A DNA stretch of 10,797 bases from Salinibacterium sp. (GTDB taxonomy: Bacteria; Actinomycetota; Actinomycetes; Actinomycetales; Microbacteriaceae). The notes under the pieces are model-generated. The model was not told the DNA's origin. It made no database searches and saw only the letters and a list, made by a program, of their open reading frames with translations. Within the stretch, counting starts at the first letter, position 1, and each line of letters begins with the position of its first letter. The DNA is taken from assembly GCA_004297555.1 (NCBI GenBank), contig SCSV01000345.1:1-10797 (forward strand). The letters run 5' to 3'. Below, piece by piece: positions 1-5,695 of this stretch. Position numbers and translations under genes: made by a program.

Positions 1-650
1 CCGTTCCCCGAGGCAGCCTCGTCGGCCTGCTCGGCCCGAGTGGTTCTGGCAAGACCACCCTCATGCGCTCGATCGTGGGCGTGCAGCACATCGGTTCTGG
101 TTCCGTCACCGTGCTGGGCCAACCAGCCGGAAGCGCGATTCTGCGCGACCGCGTCGGGTACGTCACTCAAGAGGCGAGCGTCTACGAGGACCTCACAGTG
201 CGGCAGAATCTGGCGTACTTTCGGTCGATCCTGGGGGCACCGGCCGCCGATGTGGATCGGGTGATCGACGAGACCGACCTGGGCACTCATGCGGATGCCC
301 TAGTGAGCTCGCTCTCCGGAGGGCAGCGCGGCCGGGCATCCCTCGCTGCGGCTCTTCTCGGCAGCCCCGACCTGCTCGTGCTCGACGAACCGACCGTCGG
401 TCTCGACCCGGTGTTGCGCGTGGAGTTGTGGACTCTATTCCGGCGGCTGACCGAGGGCGGCACGACTCTCATCGTCTCGAGCCACGTGATGGACGAAGCG
501 ACCCGCTGCGACCGCTTGCTCCTTCTGCGCGAGGGATCGCTCTTAGCTGATCTCACGCCGAAGGAGTTACTTGATTCCACGGGCACAACGGACGCCGAAG
601 AGGCGTTCCTCGTGCTCATCAAGCGCCAATCCATGCGGGAGGCATCATGA
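1..650 (+). CDS. ABC transporter ATP-binding protein, 5'-truncated by window edge
   Basis: This is the nucleotide-binding subunit of an ABC transporter; it would hydrolyse ATP at the inner face of the membrane to power the permease encoded next. The reading frame is open from base 3, so the true start lies outside the window and 215 residues are visible. About 25-35 N-terminal residues are probably missing. Motifs in order are Walker A GPSGSGKTT (bases 33-59), a Q-loop in YVTQEASVYEDLTV, the signature LSGGQ (312-326), Walker B LLVLDEP (372-392) followed by GLDP, and the switch histidine in SSHVMDEA. All catalytic elements are present, so the protein should be active. The type (short ATPase followed by an ABC-2 permease) resembles DrrA-like drug or lipid exporters; the substrate cannot be read from the sequence. 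The TGA stop overlaps the permease ATG (ATGA), which indicates translational coupling. Confidence 0.95.
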   Translation, partial: VPRGSLVGLLGPSGSGKTTLMRSIVGVQHIGSGSVTVLGQPAGSAILRDRVGYVTQEASVYEDLTVRQNLAYFRSILGAPAADVDRVIDETDLGTHADALVSSLSGGQRGRASLAAALLGSPDLLVLDEPTVGLDPVLRVELWTLFRRLTEGGTTLIVSSHVMDEATRCDRLLLLREGSLLADLTPKELLDSTGTTDAEEAFLVLIKRQSMREAS

Positions 651-1381
651 ACCTCGGTCGAACCCTCGCCACCACCGGTCGCGTACTGACTCAGATTCGC
701 CATGACCCTCGCACCATCGCGCTGATGCTGGTCGTGCCCAGCCTTCTGATCGGGCTGATGTCGTGGATCTTCTCGGACACTGACGTCTTCGATCAGGTGG
801 GTCCGGCGATGCTTGCCCTTTTTCCGTTCATCATCATGTTCCTGGTGACCAGCATCACCACGCTTCGCGAACGGCGGTCCGGCACGCTCGAACGCCTGCT
901 CTCGTTGCCGATCGGCAAGCTGGACTTCATTCTTGGCTACACCCTTGCGTTTGGCTTCCTCGCGATCGTGCAGGCCTCGATCGCCGTCGGATTCGCGGTG
1001 TGGGTGTGCGGCTTGACGATTGACGGCTCGATCTGGCTGCTGCTGGCGGTCGCGCTCGCCGATGCGGTGCTCGGCACGACGCTCGGCGTGTTCGCGAGCG
1101 CGTTCGCGCGCACCGAGTTTCAGGTGGTGCAGTTCATGCCCGCGCTCGTGTTTCCGCAAATTCTGCTGGGCGGCATCTTCCTGCCGCGGGACCAGTTACC
1201 GGATGTGCTGAAAGCGATATCCGATTGGCTACCGCTCTCGCATGCGATCGATGCGCTCAACGCGGTCGCTCGCAATGACCAGGACGCAAACTACGTTGGT
1301 GGGGAGTTGCTGATCATCGGGGCGTTCGCCCTCGGGGCCGTCATCCTCGGCTCGATCACCTTGCGGCGCAAGAGCGCCTGA
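647..1381 (+). CDS. ABC-2 type transporter permease (DrrB-like)
   Basis: This 244-residue integral membrane protein is the probable partner of the preceding ATPase and would form the export channel in the cytoplasmic membrane. Six hydrophobic stretches are visible, near residues 25-42, 54-72, 93-122, 131-154, 164-180 and 221-238, which is the usual ABC-2 arrangement. The segment TTLRERRSGTLERLLSLPI (about 71-89), between the second and third stretches, is the cytoplasmic coupling helix region typical of the family, where 'ERxxGTLERL' is well conserved. The start is set by the ATGA overlap with the upstream stop and by GGGAGG at 637-642, four bases before the ATG. The length is normal for short DrrB-like permeases. 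Substrate (drug, antibiotic or lipid) is unknown. The downstream small ORF begins one base after its stop, so the three genes probably share a transcript. Confidence 0.93.
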   Translation: MNLGRTLATTGRVLTQIRHDPRTIALMLVVPSLLIGLMSWIFSDTDVFDQVGPAMLALFPFIIMFLVTSITTLRERRSGTLERLLSLPIGKLDFILGYTLAFGFLAIVQASIAVGFAVWVCGLTIDGSIWLLLAVALADAVLGTTLGVFASAFARTEFQVVQFMPALVFPQILLGGIFLPRDQLPDVLKAISDWLPLSHAIDALNAVARNDQDANYVGGELLIIGAFALGAVILGSITLRRKSA

Positions 1382-1382
1382 G

Positions 1383-1727
1383 ATGTGTTCGCTCAGTCGC
1401 CCAGCCAAGTGCACTGTGCTCCTCGAGCGCAGCGTTTCCGTGCCGCTCACGCCGGACACCGCGTTCGACAGTCTCGCCAGCGAACTGAAACCTGACCCTG
1501 GGCTCGGCGATGTTGCCGTGGATGCCGCGAAGCGCCTCTTCGTGGTGCAAGGCGGCCGGTGGTACCGAGCGGAGTATCAGGTGACCGAGCGTGACGCCGG
1601 ATCGACGATCACGATGACGCTGCTGAATGTCGCGAAACGCGCGCATTGGGCCGGTGCACTCACTGGCTGGAAAGAGATCGCTGCGGCCCCGAAAGAGTTC
1701 GAGCAACTGGCGAAGCGGATCGGGTAG
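1383..1727 (+). CDS. Small conserved-looking protein, possibly SRPBCC/START-like
   Basis: I do not recognise this 114-residue protein with confidence. It starts one base after the permease stop, which supports a real gene translated by coupling, since no Shine-Dalgarno sequence is visible. It has no signal peptide or membrane segment. The predicted layout is a strand (VLLERSVSVPL), a short helix (DTAFDSLASEL), a run of strands with RLFVVQGGRWYRAEYQV and STITMTLLNVA, and a C-terminal amphipathic helix (GWKEIAAAPKEFEQLAKRIG). This beta-helix-beta-helix order resembles a shortened SRPBCC (polyketide cyclase/START) fold, but that is only a shape argument. A GTG at 1416 would remove the poor N-terminal stretch MCSLSRPAKCT and may be the true start. 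It is the last gene of the transporter operon and faces the tRNA gene. Confidence 0.6.
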   Translation: MCSLSRPAKCTVLLERSVSVPLTPDTAFDSLASELKPDPGLGDVAVDAAKRLFVVQGGRWYRAEYQVTERDAGSTITMTLLNVAKRAHWAGALTGWKEIAAAPKEFEQLAKRIG

Positions 1728-1729
1728 TA

Positions 1730-1750
1730 AGTACCCCGGCAGGGACTCGA
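1730..1750 (-). repeat. Displaced copy of tRNA 3' end (21-bp direct repeat, copy 1)
   Basis: These 21 bases are identical to 1876-1896, which is the 3' end of the tRNA gene (T-loop, T-stem 3' strand, acceptor 3' strand, A73 and two flanking bases). The copy lies 146 bp beyond the real tRNA 3' end and 3 bp after the stop of the small ORF. A displaced tRNA 3' end is the usual footprint of site-specific integration at a tRNA, but it can also come from tandem duplication of the tRNA. No integrase is present nearby. Confidence 0.85.
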
Positions 1751-1808
1751 CTCCCCTACTGAGCCGCCACCCGATCCTGACGGATCGTCCGGACTGCTCA
1801 GCGGGGGC
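1732..1808 (-). pseudogene. Possible decayed tRNA-like relic containing the displaced 3' end
   Basis: Read on the - strand, the displaced 3' end can be extended to a 77-nt unit that begins GCCCCCG and ends CCGGGGTA, so six of seven acceptor pairs can form. A central stem CGATCC/GGATCG closes a TGAC tetraloop (1772-1787), and the T-arm is damaged: AGGG/CCCT closes a nine-base loop in place of the normal seven. There is no D-arm and no usable anticodon loop. It could therefore be a degenerate tRNA copy from a tandem duplication. Chance pairing in a GC-rich spacer is a serious alternative. Confidence 0.3.
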
Positions 1809-1838
1809 CCATTTCGGGTCCTCGCGGCCTACCAAGCT

Positions 1839-1877
1839 CTGCGCTCGTCGCGGCCCAGCGGGCCACGCCGAGCGCAG
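1839..1877. terminator. Strong hairpin directly 3' of the tRNA, likely bidirectional terminator
   Basis: The outer arms CTGCGCTCG (1839-1847) and CGAGCGCAG (1869-1877) form a perfect 9-bp stem. Inside it GGCCC (1852-1856) and GGGCC (1860-1864) form a second 5-bp stem with an AGC loop. On the - strand the hairpin begins at the very next base after the tRNA discriminator A (1878). There is no clear T-tract on either side, which is common for actinobacterial terminators. It lies between convergent units (transporter operon on +, tRNA on -) and could end both. Confidence 0.6.
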
Positions 1878-1896
1878 TACCCCGGCAGGGACTCGA
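1876..1896 (-). repeat. 21-bp direct repeat, copy 2 (inside the tRNA 3' end)
   Basis: This is the partner of the repeat at 1730-1750, with no mismatch over 21 bases. It covers the T-loop 3' part through A73 of the tRNA and two bases of the terminator hairpin. Similarity is lost abruptly beyond base 1896, inside the T-loop. Confidence 0.85.
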
Positions 1897-1951
1897 ACCC
1901 TGACTGGGACGATTTTAAGTCGTCTGCCTCTGCCGATTGGGCTACCGGGGC
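1878..1951 (-). tRNA. tRNA with anticodon UAA (tRNA-Leu), short variable arm
   Basis: The 74-nt cloverleaf reads on the - strand. The acceptor is GCCCCGG paired with CCGGGGT (G1-U72 wobble) and the discriminator is A73. The D-arm is GCC/GGC with the conserved GG in the loop. The anticodon arm is GACGA-CTTAAAA-TCGTC, placing UAA at positions 34-36. The variable arm is only CCAGT, and the T-arm is CAGGG-TTCGAGT-CCCTG. CCA is not encoded, so it must be added after transcription. UAA reads the leucine codon UUA, and A73 and A14 agree with leucine identity. Bacterial tRNA-Leu normally has a long class II variable arm, which is missing here. The gene lies 13 bp downstream of the ndh stop on the same strand and could be cotranscribed with it. 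Confidence 0.93.
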
Positions 1952-1964
1952 CAACGAGCCAAAT

Positions 1965-3284
1965 CTACGCCTTGGGGCGGGCCGCAAACTCCTCGAATGC
2001 CGCACGCGGGAACATCCGTGCCTCCAGCGAGACGGTGTCACGACGCAGCAGGAAGTTGAGGATCCAGTTCGCGAAGACGCGGATCTTGCGCTCCCACATG
2101 GGAATTGCGAGACCGTGATACCCGCGATGCATGAACCAGGCAACTAGACCCGTGATCGCGAGACCGCCCGACTGGAACACGCCGTGGTACAGGCCGATAC
2201 CGGCGACCGCACCCGCGTTCTTGTGCAGGTACTCGCCCGGGTTCTCGTTGCGCAACACCGCGACGATGTTCTTCGCCATGAGCTTGCCCTGGCGCACGGC
2301 GTGCTGCGCGTTCGGCACGCAGAATCCCCCCACACCTCCGCCACTCAGGTCGGGAACGGCGCTCACGTCGCCAGCACCCCAGGCACCCTGGATGGGGCCG
2401 TTGTCATCGATCACGCGCAGGTCGGCGCCGACGCGAAGCCGGCCACGGTCATCCACCGGCAGATCGGTGTTGCGCAGCATCGGGCTCGCCATGACGCCAG
2501 CCGTCCACACGATCGTGTCGGCCTCGAACGTCTCACCGGTCGAGAGCTCGATCTTGCCGTCAACGGCGGAAGTGAGCTGGGTTTCGAGGTGCACCTTGGC
2601 GCCGCGCTGGGCGAGGTTCTTGATCACCCAAAGGCTCGTCTTGAGCGACACCTCGGGCATGATGCGACCGAGCGCCTCGATGAGGTGGAAGTGCGTGTCG
2701 TCGAAGGTGAGGGTCGGGTACATCGGCAGCAGCGACGATGCGAGGCTGCGCAGTTCGCCGAAGACCTCGATGCCAGCGAAGCCGCCACCAACCACCACGA
2801 AGGTCAGCAGGCGATCGCGCTCCGGGCCGGCAGGAAGATTGGATGCCCGCTCGAAGTTCATCAGCAGGCGATCGCGAACCGCGATCGCCTCCTCTATGTT
2901 CTTCATGCCGATGGCCTGGTCGGCGACACCGGGAATCGGGAAGGTGCGCGAGACCGAGCCCGCGGTCACCACGACGTGGTCGTAGGCGAACTCCCAGGGC
3001 TCGCCCTCGGTCGGCGTGATCGTAGCCGTCTTCTTCGCATGGTCGATGTTCGTGACCTTGCCACTCACCATGCGCGACTTCTTGAGGTGGCGGCGGTGAG
3101 CGACCACCGCGTGCCGCGGCTCTATGGAACCGGCCGCAACCTCGGGCAGGAAAGGCTGGTAAGTCATGTACGGCAGCGGGTCGACCACCGTGACCTCAGC
3201 CTCACCCCGGTTCAGCCACTTCTCGAGCTTGAGCGCAGTGTAGAAACCGGCGTAGCCGCCGCCGACGATCAGGATTTTGGGCAC
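1965..3284 (-). CDS. ndh: Type II NADH dehydrogenase (NAD(P)/FAD-dependent oxidoreductase)
   Basis: This 439-residue flavoprotein probably oxidises NADH and reduces menaquinone at the inner face of the membrane without pumping protons. The FAD-binding Rossmann motif is GGGYAGFYTALKLE (residues 8-21), and the NAD-binding motif VVGGGFAGIEVFGEL lies near residue 165. GAWGAGDVSAVPD near residue 305 is the second FAD-contact motif of the family. The C-terminal part (GLVAWFMHRGYHGLAIP, then ANWILNFLLRRDTVSLE) carries the amphipathic and aromatic stretches that anchor NDH-2 to the membrane. The length is normal. The start is GTG at 3284, chosen because AAGGAG lies ten bases upstream and because the Rossmann strand begins at residue 3. 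It starts 36 bp after the DUF501 gene and may be the last protein gene of the eno-ftsB-DUF501-ndh unit. A related NADH:quinone reductase role is possible, but NDH-2 fits best. Confidence 0.92.
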   Translation of the reverse strand: MPKILIVGGGYAGFYTALKLEKWLNRGEAEVTVVDPLPYMTYQPFLPEVAAGSIEPRHAVVAHRRHLKKSRMVSGKVTNIDHAKKTATITPTEGEPWEFAYDHVVVTAGSVSRTFPIPGVADQAIGMKNIEEAIAVRDRLLMNFERASNLPAGPERDRLLTFVVVGGGFAGIEVFGELRSLASSLLPMYPTLTFDDTHFHLIEALGRIMPEVSLKTSLWVIKNLAQRGAKVHLETQLTSAVDGKIELSTGETFEADTIVWTAGVMASPMLRNTDLPVDDRGRLRVGADLRVIDDNGPIQGAWGAGDVSAVPDLSGGGVGGFCVPNAQHAVRQGKLMAKNIVAVLRNENPGEYLHKNAGAVAGIGLYHGVFQSGGLAITGLVAWFMHRGYHGLAIPMWERKIRVFANWILNFLLRRDTVSLEARMFPRAAFEEFAARPKA

Positions 3285-3294
3285 GTGAGAGAGT

Positions 3295-3300
3295 CTCCTT
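3295..3300 (-). promoter_or_regulatory. Ribosome binding site of ndh
   Basis: AAGGAG on the - strand, ten bases before the GTG at 3284. It is the only good Shine-Dalgarno in the 36-bp gap and fixes the ndh start. Confidence 0.75.
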
Positions 3301-3320
3301 GCTGGAAGTTCGCCACCAAT

Positions 3321-3821
3321 CTACCGTGTCTCCACACACTCGCAGACCGTCGGGCTCCACGCCGCGCGCTCAAGTGCGAGATCGCCGATCGGGTTAACGC
3401 CAGGGCCTGACGCAAGCGCATGACCGACGAGCGCGTGCAGGCACTTGACCCGATCGGGCATCCCACCCGCGGAGATGCCGGCGATCTCCTCGACAACCTC
3501 GATGCTCTCGCGGTCCGCGATGTACTTCTCATGCGCGGCCCGGTAAGCGAGCGCGACATCGCCGGTTAGCAGAGCCGCGAACTCGGGCATCTGGCCCTCG
3601 GCCTCGAGCGTGGAAACTGCTGCGGTGGCAGCGGGGTGCGTCAGATAGTAGAACGTCGGAAACGGCGTGCCGTCCGCAAGCCGGGGCCGAGTCGAGACGA
3701 CCGTGGGCCTGCCGCACACGCAACGAGCGGCGATTCCGACAACATCCCTGGCGGGGCGGCCGAGCTGAAGCGACACCGTGCGCACATCGTCTTCCGTTGC
3801 GGGGCTCAGCGAGATACTCAC
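3321..3821 (-). CDS. DUF501 domain-containing protein
   Basis: This 166-residue cytosolic protein belongs, by sequence style and position, to the DUF501 family, found in actinobacteria between ftsB/divIC and, often, ppx. Its function is not known. The conserved parts are RCVCGRPTVVSTRPRLADG followed by TPFPTFYYLTHP (residues 33-63), and GGMPDRVKCLHALVGHALA followed by GPGVNPIGD (119-147). C34, C36, H62, C127, H129 and H134 sit in these two blocks and could form a metal site; that is my inference. C160 and C162 near the end are further candidates. The start is GTG at 3821, overlapping the ftsB stop (GTGA). AAGGTGGGG at 3824-3832 serves as Shine-Dalgarno. A longer open frame upstream overlaps ftsB antiframe and lacks a signal for initiation. 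Confidence 0.9.
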   Translation of the reverse strand: MSISLSPATEDDVRTVSLQLGRPARDVVGIAARCVCGRPTVVSTRPRLADGTPFPTFYYLTHPAATAAVSTLEAEGQMPEFAALLTGDVALAYRAAHEKYIADRESIEVVEEIAGISAGGMPDRVKCLHALVGHALASGPGVNPIGDLALERAAWSPTVCECVETR

Positions 3822-4315
3822 TGCCCCACCTTCGTGGTGACGAGGTCGATCGGCGGGGCATCCGTGAGCCCTGCTGTGTAGATGGAGGCGACGAGCGAGT
3901 GCAGCCAATCGACCTTCGTCGTCTGGATCTTGGAACTGATCGGCAGCCCATCGCTCGTGGCCGACGAGGAATCGCCGATGACGAGATAACTCACGTCGCC
4001 GGGAAAGACGAAGTACAGCCGCTCGCGCGCCTGGGATTCTACATAGGCCGGGTCGCTCCACCGACCGACACCCGCGCGAAGGTCTTTCACCCGGTGCTTG
4101 GTCTCGCTCACCTGCTGGTTCAACTCGGCGATCGTCTGCTGCTGCTGGATCAGGATGCGCAGGTTCGGTGCGAGCACGATGACCGCGAGCACGAGCATCC
4201 CGAGCATCAAGACGGTGAAGCCGGAGAGTCGGATGCTGCGCAGCCAGTGCTCGGGTGCGCCCTCCTCGCGGGGGGGCGCAACCGGCACACGCTGAAACGC
4301 CGGGCGCTTGGCCAT
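3818..4315 (-). CDS. ftsB: FtsB/DivIC-family septum formation protein
   Basis: This 165-residue bitopic membrane protein belongs to the divisome; FtsB/DivIC pairs with FtsL and FtsQ/DivIB and helps switch on septal wall synthesis. There is a short basic cytoplasmic tail (MAKRPAFQRV...), one membrane helix at about 31-50 (SGFTVLMLGMLVLAVIVLAP), then a coiled coil at about 53-80 rich in Q, E and L. The family signature RWSDPAYVESQARERLYFVF plus PGD follows (85-107). The last 55 residues are a variable extracytoplasmic tail, so the protein is longer than E. coli FtsB (about 103) but normal for actinobacteria. The start ATG at 4315 has only a weak GAGGTC just before it, so translation may be coupled to eno, which ends 30 bp upstream. 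It overlaps the DUF501 gene by 4 bp. Confidence 0.93.
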   Translation of the reverse strand: MAKRPAFQRVPVAPPREEGAPEHWLRSIRLSGFTVLMLGMLVLAVIVLAPNLRILIQQQQTIAELNQQVSETKHRVKDLRAGVGRWSDPAYVESQARERLYFVFPGDVSYLVIGDSSSATSDGLPISSKIQTTKVDWLHSLVASIYTAGLTDAPPIDLVTTKVGQ

Positions 4316-4345
4316 GACCTCGATGCTAAGCGACCGCGCTTGGAC

Positions 4346-5626
4346 CTAGGCCTTGAAGCGCGGGAACGCCGAAAGCCCGGCGTAGGTCGCTGCATCGCCG
4401 AGTTCTTCTTCGATGCGCAGCAACTGGTTGTACTTGGCGACGCGCTCCGAGCGCGCCGGCGCGCCGGTCTTGATCTGGCCGGCGTCAACGGCAACTGCGA
4501 TGTCGGCGATCGTGGTGTCTTCGGTCTCACCCGAGCGATGCGAGATCACGGTCGTGTAGCCGGCGCGCTGCGCCATCGCGACAGTATCGAGCGTCTCGGT
4601 GAGCGTGCCGATCTGGTTCACCTTGATGAGGATCGAGTTGGTGACGTTCTCGTCGATGCCCTTCTTCAGGCGAGTCGGGTTGGTCACGAAGAGGTCATCG
4701 CCGACAACCTGCACGATCGAACCGATCTCCGCGGTGAGGTGAGCGTAGCCAGCCCAGTCATCTTCGGCCAGCGGGTCTTCGATCGAGACGAGGGGGTAGT
4801 CCTTGACGATCGAGACGAGGGTCTCGGTGAGTTCCTCGGCGCTGAGCGACTTCTTCTCGAAGGCGTACTTGCCGTCGGCGAAGAATTCGCTTGCCGCGAC
4901 GTCGAGCGCCAGAGCGACCTCTTTACCAGGAGCGAAGCCAGCGACCCCGATGGCCTCAACGATGAAGTCGAGCGCCGCGCGAGCGCCAGCGAGGTCGGGC
5001 GCGAAGCCACCCTCGTCACCGAGACCGGTGGGCAGGCCGTTCTTCTTAAGCAGGCCCTTGAGCGCGTGGTAGACCTCAACGCCCCAGCGCAGACCCTCGC
5101 TGAAGCTCTCGGCGCCGACGGGCAGGATCATGAACTCCTGGATGTCGAGGCCGGTGTCGGCGTGCGCGCCACCGTTGATGATGTTCATCATCGGAACCGG
5201 AAGGGTGTGTGCGTTAGGGCCACCGAGGTAGCGGAACAGCGGGAGGTCAGCGGAGTCGGCCGCCGCGCGGGCGACCGCGAGCGAAACGCCGAGGATCGCG
5301 TTGGCGCCGAGCGCCTTCTTGTTGTCGGTGCCGTCAAGGGCGATCATCTCGGCATCGATCAGGCGCTGGTCGGCAGCGTCGAAGCCTTCGATCGCCGGGC
5401 CGAGCACGTCGATGACTGCGTCGACCGCCTTGAGCACACCCTTGCCCTGGTAGCGCTTCGGGTCTCCGTCACGCAGTTCGTAGGCTTCGAAAGCTCCGGT
5501 GGATGCCCCGGATGGCACGCCCGCGCGGGCGACGATGCCGTCGTCGAGGAGAACCTCGACCTCAATCGTCGGGTTGCCCCGGGAGTCAAGAATCTCGCGA
5601 GCGCTAACGGCCTCGATCAAAGCCAC
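4346..5626 (-). CDS. eno: Enolase (phosphopyruvate hydratase)
   Basis: This 426-residue glycolytic enzyme interconverts 2-phosphoglycerate and phosphoenolpyruvate in the cytosol. The N-terminal domain carries EILDSRGNPTIEVEV and the mobile-loop motif SGASTGAFEAYELRDGD (39-55). In the barrel, the general acid-base pair is E205 (GDEGGFAP) and K335 (ILIKVNQIGT). Mg2+ ligands are D242 (LALDVAASEF), E283 (SIEDPLAEDDW) and D310 (VGDDLFVTNP). H363 with S362 and R364 lies in ISHRSGETED. All are intact and the length is typical. The start is GTG at 5626, with a strong AGAAGGAGA a few bases upstream. It lies 69 bp after hisS, so it could be read from the hisS transcript or from its own promoter in that gap. 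ftsB, DUF501 and ndh follow closely. Confidence 0.99.
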   Translation of the reverse strand: MALIEAVSAREILDSRGNPTIEVEVLLDDGIVARAGVPSGASTGAFEAYELRDGDPKRYQGKGVLKAVDAVIDVLGPAIEGFDAADQRLIDAEMIALDGTDNKKALGANAILGVSLAVARAAADSADLPLFRYLGGPNAHTLPVPMMNIINGGAHADTGLDIQEFMILPVGAESFSEGLRWGVEVYHALKGLLKKNGLPTGLGDEGGFAPDLAGARAALDFIVEAIGVAGFAPGKEVALALDVAASEFFADGKYAFEKKSLSAEELTETLVSIVKDYPLVSIEDPLAEDDWAGYAHLTAEIGSIVQVVGDDLFVTNPTRLKKGIDENVTNSILIKVNQIGTLTETLDTVAMAQRAGYTTVISHRSGETEDTTIADIAVAVDAGQIKTGAPARSERVAKYNQLLRIEEELGDAATYAGLSAFPRFKA

Positions 5627-5630
5627 GGGG

Positions 5631-5639
5631 TCTCCTTCT
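5631..5639 (-). promoter_or_regulatory. Strong ribosome binding site of enolase
   Basis: AGAAGGAGA on the - strand, with GGAG five bases before the GTG at 5626. It is the best Shine-Dalgarno in the window and confirms the GTG start, as expected for a highly expressed glycolytic gene. Confidence 0.85.
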
Positions 5640-5695
5640 ACGTGCTGGAAAAACGGGATGGTCAGACGAAAAATGTGGAATGTCCGCTAGGAATC

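Noticed and set aside
2184..3410. A 408-codon open frame on the + strand, antisense to ndh.
   Set aside because: ndh is clearly coding on the other strand with two dinucleotide-binding motifs; the antisense product has the same shadow composition (H, R, D, V rich).
3822..4061. A longer DUF501 protein starting at 4061.
   Set aside because: The extension overlaps ftsB in another frame, is arginine-rich shadow sequence, and GTG 3821 has both a GTGA overlap and a Shine-Dalgarno.
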